Below, in pieces: positions 61,637 through 64,000 of a DNA stretch of 64,000 nt (positions within the stretch are counted from its first letter, which is position 1; the number at the start of each line of letters is the position of its first letter). The stretch comes from Algoriphagus terrigena DSM 22685 (GTDB lineage: Bacteria > Bacteroidota > Bacteroidia > Cytophagales > Cyclobacteriaceae), in assembly GCF_000429445.1 (NCBI RefSeq), contig NZ_AUBW01000003.1, positions 124,001-188,000 of the forward strand, in the 5' to 3' direction. The notes beneath the pieces were generated by a model. The model made no database searches. It saw only the letters and a program-made list of their open reading frames with translations, and was not told where the DNA came from. The translations under genes were made by a program, and so were the position numbers.

Positions 61637-62316
61637 GACACAAGCGGGTCAAATTTGTATCCGATGCCATACACGGTGCTGATGTAGTCCTTGCCACCGG
61701 CTCCGGTGATCTTCTTTCGCAGGTTTTTGACATGCTGGTAGACAAAGTCAAAGTTGGCCAAGTCGTCCGTGTAGTCGCCCCAAAGGTGCTGGGCGATGGC
61801 CTGCTTGCCAAGGACGCGGTTTTTGTTGGTGATAAAAAAGAGCAAAAGGTCAAATTCCTTCTTGGTCAGGTCCAGCGGCTGATTGTTTACTTTTGCCAAA
61901 AGCTGATGGATTTCGATCGTGATTTCATTGAACACAATCTCATCAAATCCGCCCGTCTTTGACCTCCGAAAGATCGCCTTCAACCTCGCCAGCAGCTCCG
62001 AAAGGTGAAAAGGCTTTGGCAGGTAATCGTCGGCTCCCTCGTCCAAACCCCTGAGTCGGTCATCCAGGGCATCCTTGGCGGAGATGATCAGGACGCTGGT
62101 TTCGATCTTTTGGGACTTGATGATCTCGAGCAGCTCGAGCCCGTTGCCATCGGGCAGCATGAGATCCAGCAGGACACAGTCGTAGTCGAAGGATAGAATT
62201 TTATCCTGAGCCTCATACAGGTTTTGGGCAGTCTCACAGATAATCCCCTCCCCGGACAGGTAATTGACCACATTTTGGGTGAGTTCGGGATTGTCTTCTA
62301 CGAGCAGTATTTTCAT
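61633..62316 (-). CDS. OmpR/PhoB-family response regulator
   Basis: A protein of 227 aa from ATG 62316 (MKILLVEDNPELTQN); the longer frame to 62544 has no homology. The receiver has the acidic pair E7/D8, phospho-acceptor D51 (VLLDLMLPDG) and the conserved LPKPF lysine. The C-terminal winged helix (about 128-225; PLDLTKKEFDLLLFFITNKN, VYQHVKNLRKKI, ISTVYGIGYKF) is the OmpR type. It probably regulates the adjacent TonB-type receptor operon. Confidence 0.95.
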   Translation of the reverse strand: MKILLVEDNPELTQNVVNYLSGEGIICETAQNLYEAQDKILSFDYDCVLLDLMLPDGNGLELLEIIKSQKIETSVLIISAKDALDDRLRGLDEGADDYLPKPFHLSELLARLKAIFRRSKTGGFDEIVFNEITIEIHQLLAKVNNQPLDLTKKEFDLLLFFITNKNRVLGKQAIAQHLWGDYTDDLANFDFVYQHVKNLRKKITGAGGKDYISTVYGIGYKFDPLVS

Positions 62317-62488
62317 TGACAGGTGATTTTTAGGCCGGTCTTGCTGGATTAAGATAAGGGTGAAAGACCAAACTGCCGAAAATCTACTGCATTGCTTTGA
62401 AGGAATTCTGAAGTTGGAAAGATTGATTGCGGTACCGCTCGACCTAAGTTCCCCTCCCAATTTGGAAATAGCCTTGGAAGGAAAAAGT

Positions 62489-62742
62489 TCGACACCCTTC
62501 GGGGTCGGGGAAATCGTCGTCTTGTCGTTTTCCACGGGTTTCACCCGCGGCTATTGAGAAGTTTGACCCCTGTCGGGGTCGGGATTTTGGCAATCTGGAA
62601 GTGATCGAATTGGGTGATTTTAACGATCCTCACAGGATCGAACTTCTGAATAGCCCTAGGTGAAACCTAGGGAATGACGATTAACAAGGTTGACGACAAC
62701 CCCGAATGGGGTTGAACTTGCGAGGTAGGAATTACAAATTCC
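62489..62742. repeat. Mosaic of seven short hairpin units
   Basis: In order: GACACCC/GGGGTC (about 62491-62506), CCACGGGT-TTC-ACCCGCGG (62532-62550), GACCCC-TGTC-GGGGTC (62565-62580), CGATCCT-CAC-AGGATCG (62624-62640), CCCTAGGT-GAA-ACCTAGGG (62654-62672), CAACCCC-GAAT-GGGGTTG (62697-62714) and GGAATT-ACA-AATTCC (62728-62742). Arms are 6-8 bp, loops 3-4 nt, and spacing roughly 20-45 nt. The layout equals that of the hairpin pair at 17.5 kb. Probably a dispersed palindromic element. Confidence 0.7.
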
Positions 62743-62846
62743 GAAGGATATTAGGGTTGAGGTAGATTGCAGGGAGAGCAAATTACACCCAGCGCTCAGT
62801 GAACCTCGAAGCTGAAAGGCAATAGACTACGCCGAGGTGAGGGTCT

Positions 62847-62882
62847 AAAAAAAAACCGGAACAATCATATTGATTGCCCCGG
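62847..62882 (-). terminator. Terminator of the right-end arylsulfatase gene
   Basis: A 12-bp stem CCGGAACAATCA/TGATTGCCCCGG with two G-U pairs and a 3-nt loop. On the minus strand it is followed by a run of nine T. It lies 26 bp past the sulfatase stop. Confidence 0.88.
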
Positions 62883-62907
62883 CTTCTGCCTGTAGTAGTC
62901 AGATTAT

Positions 62908-64000
62908 TTATTTGTTGACTCCAGACCCTTGAGTCACTGATTCCATGACTCTGTCCAAGTTAAAACTTCCAGGCTTTTGTCTTGGAGGAAACTCTCTGAA
63001 GCTTTGCAGCCATTGACCTACATACCCCGCTGCAGGAGCGAACGTAAACATATGCTCAACAAACCATTTTCCGTAATCCATTCCTATTTCATGCGCCAGT
63101 TCGAAAGGATCCATTCTAAGATTAGTCAGCATTGGAGCTCTAAGTTCGGTGAAAGGTTCCTGCCAAACTTTCAATCCATGAGCGTCCTGGCGTAAGAATG
63201 TAACCTTCCAGTTGTTGAATCTAAGTGCTGCAACACTTCCGTCATCGGTCCAATAGATAAACTCCTGGCGAGGCCACGCGGATTCTCCTTTCAACGCGGG
63301 AATCAAATTATATCCATCCAAATGAACCTTATAAGTTGTTCCACCGATATTTTTTCCGGAAAGCAATTCTTGTTTTACATCAGGAGCACCGGCAGCAGCA
63401 GCGAAGGAAGTCAGCATGTCTTCGTGCGCCCCGATTTCATTCACGATTGTACCTGGCTTTATTACACCTGGCCATTTGATTAGAGTAGGTACCCGATATC
63501 CGCCTTCCCATTGGGTGTTTTTCTCACCTCTAAACATGGTTGTTCCGCCGTCAGGCCATGAGAATGATTCGGAACCATTGTCAGAAGAATACATGATGAT
63601 GGTATTTTCTTCCAAACCAAGTTCTTTAAGTTTATCTAAAATAACTCCTACTTGCCTGTCATGCTCGACCATGCCGTCCGCATAGATTCCCAATCCGGTT
63701 TTGTTGTTCAAGCTGTCAACCAGGTGCGTGAAGATGTGCATCTTGGTACTGTTCCACCAGATGAAAAATGGCTTATCAGCTTCTGCAGCCCTCTCCATGA
63801 AATCCATTGCTCTTGTATTGACTTCTTCGTCAATGGTTTCCATTCTTTTCTTGGTCAATGGTCCTGTATCTTTTATCCTTCCATCAGAGTAACTTTCAAT
63901 CACGCCTCTGGGTCCGAATTTCTTTTTGAATTCAGGGTTTTTTGGATAGTCCGGATTTTCAGGTTCCTCTTCGGCATTGAGGTGGTAGAGGTTACCATAG
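62908..64000 (-). CDS. Arylsulfatase, C-terminal part (truncated by window edge)
   Basis: The frame is open to the window end and continues beyond it; translation from the edge begins YGNLYHLNAEEEPENPDYPK. Visible sulfatase elements are ADKPFFIWWNSTKMHIFTH, EENTIIMYSSDNGSESFSWP (metal-binding DNG), EGGYRVPTLIKWPGVI and GAHEDMLTSFAAAAGAPDVK. The catalytic Cys motif lies outside the window. The GTG at 63903 is internal, not the start. The product is an alkaline-phosphatase-superfamily arylsulfatase; it is the second sulfatase in the window, but of a different subgroup from that at 4818. Confidence 0.9.
   Translation of the reverse strand, partial: YGNLYHLNAEEEPENPDYPKNPEFKKKFGPRGVIESYSDGRIKDTGPLTKKRMETIDEEVNTRAMDFMERAAEADKPFFIWWNSTKMHIFTHLVDSLNNKTGLGIYADGMVEHDRQVGVILDKLKELGLEENTIIMYSSDNGSESFSWPDGGTTMFRGEKNTQWEGGYRVPTLIKWPGVIKPGTIVNEIGAHEDMLTSFAAAAGAPDVKQELLSGKNIGGTTYKVHLDGYNLIPALKGESAWPRQEFIYWTDDGSVAALRFNNWKVTFLRQDAHGLKVWQEPFTELRAPMLTNLRMDPFELAHEIGMDYGKWFVEHMFTFAPAAGYVGQWLQSFREFPPRQKPGSFNLDRVMESVTQGSGVNK

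Larger units (their letters stand above)
62317..62907. other. 590-bp non-coding stretch, mostly short hairpins
   Basis: No gene is supported. The first 150 bp presumably hold the promoter of the response regulator. The remainder is a mosaic of small palindromes (listed as a repeat) and a terminator for the arylsulfatase at the right end. Confidence 0.6.

Noticed and set aside
62489..62742. CRISPR array
   Set aside because: The palindromic units differ in sequence from one another and have no constant repeat-spacer period.

Overview
The window looks like chromosomal DNA of a Bacteroidetes bacterium of the Cytophagales, most likely Cyclobacteriaceae and Algoriphagus-like (inference). Support: SPII lipoproteins and OmpW-like or OMP_b-brl barrels, a TonB receptor with a carboxypeptidase-regulatory N-terminal domain, many secreted sulfatases and glycosidase-like proteins, a CreD membrane operon, few Shine-Dalgarno-like sites, and a contractile injection cluster whose gene content resembles that described for Algoriphagus machipongonensis (AlgoCIS). 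No tRNA, rRNA, CRISPR array or insertion sequence was recognised.

Region 1 (1-16 kb) is mainly catabolic. It holds the start of a CocE/NonD-type hydrolase, fumarylacetoacetase, a Dph6-like PP-loop ATPase, a secreted CBM9-like protein, a flavodoxin-reductase remnant, a sulfatase, a periplasmic sugar isomerase-like TIM barrel, a glycerophosphodiester phosphodiesterase, two divergent paralogous alpha-glucuronidase-like proteins and a propeller/toroid lipoprotein. The set suggests attack on sulfated or uronate-containing glycans.

Region 2 (16-18.8 kb) is a visibly AT-richer pocket with a membrane-anchored TIR-like gene overlapping a small exported-protein gene, followed by a second, unrelated TIR protein of the PF10137-like (Cap12/Pycsar-TIR) type. 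Short hairpin repeats lie between them. It reads as a defence island.

Region 3 (18.8-23.6 kb) is a six-gene minus-strand membrane operon containing creD and a small winged-helix regulator. Two copies of one inverted-repeat operator (ACTTTG-N5-CAAAGT) lie just upstream of creD and of the first gene, so the regulator probably controls both points.

Region 4 (23.8-49.7 kb) is the centrepiece: a complete extracellular contractile injection system (eCIS). It encodes an AAA+ ATPase, DUF4255 cap, a possible cap adaptor, a single sheath, two tube proteins, a DUF5908 micro-protein, LysM hub, VgrG-like spike, PAAR tip, gp25, two large baseplate wedge proteins (1205 and 952 aa), a small fibre-like protein, a 1508-aa tape measure, a membrane-anchored GH18-like protein that has lost its catalytic residues, and a DUF4157 cargo/effector with tandem EELQMK-like decapeptides. 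From 25.6 kb on all these genes are on the plus strand, with small gaps or overlaps.

Region 5 (49.8-64 kb) returns to housekeeping and envelope genes: PEP carboxylase, a run of lipoproteins (several DUF4136-like) and outer-membrane barrels, a TonB-type receptor with an OmpR-family response regulator and histidine kinase, a 590-bp non-coding stretch made of small hairpins, and the 3' part of an arylsulfatase that runs off the window.
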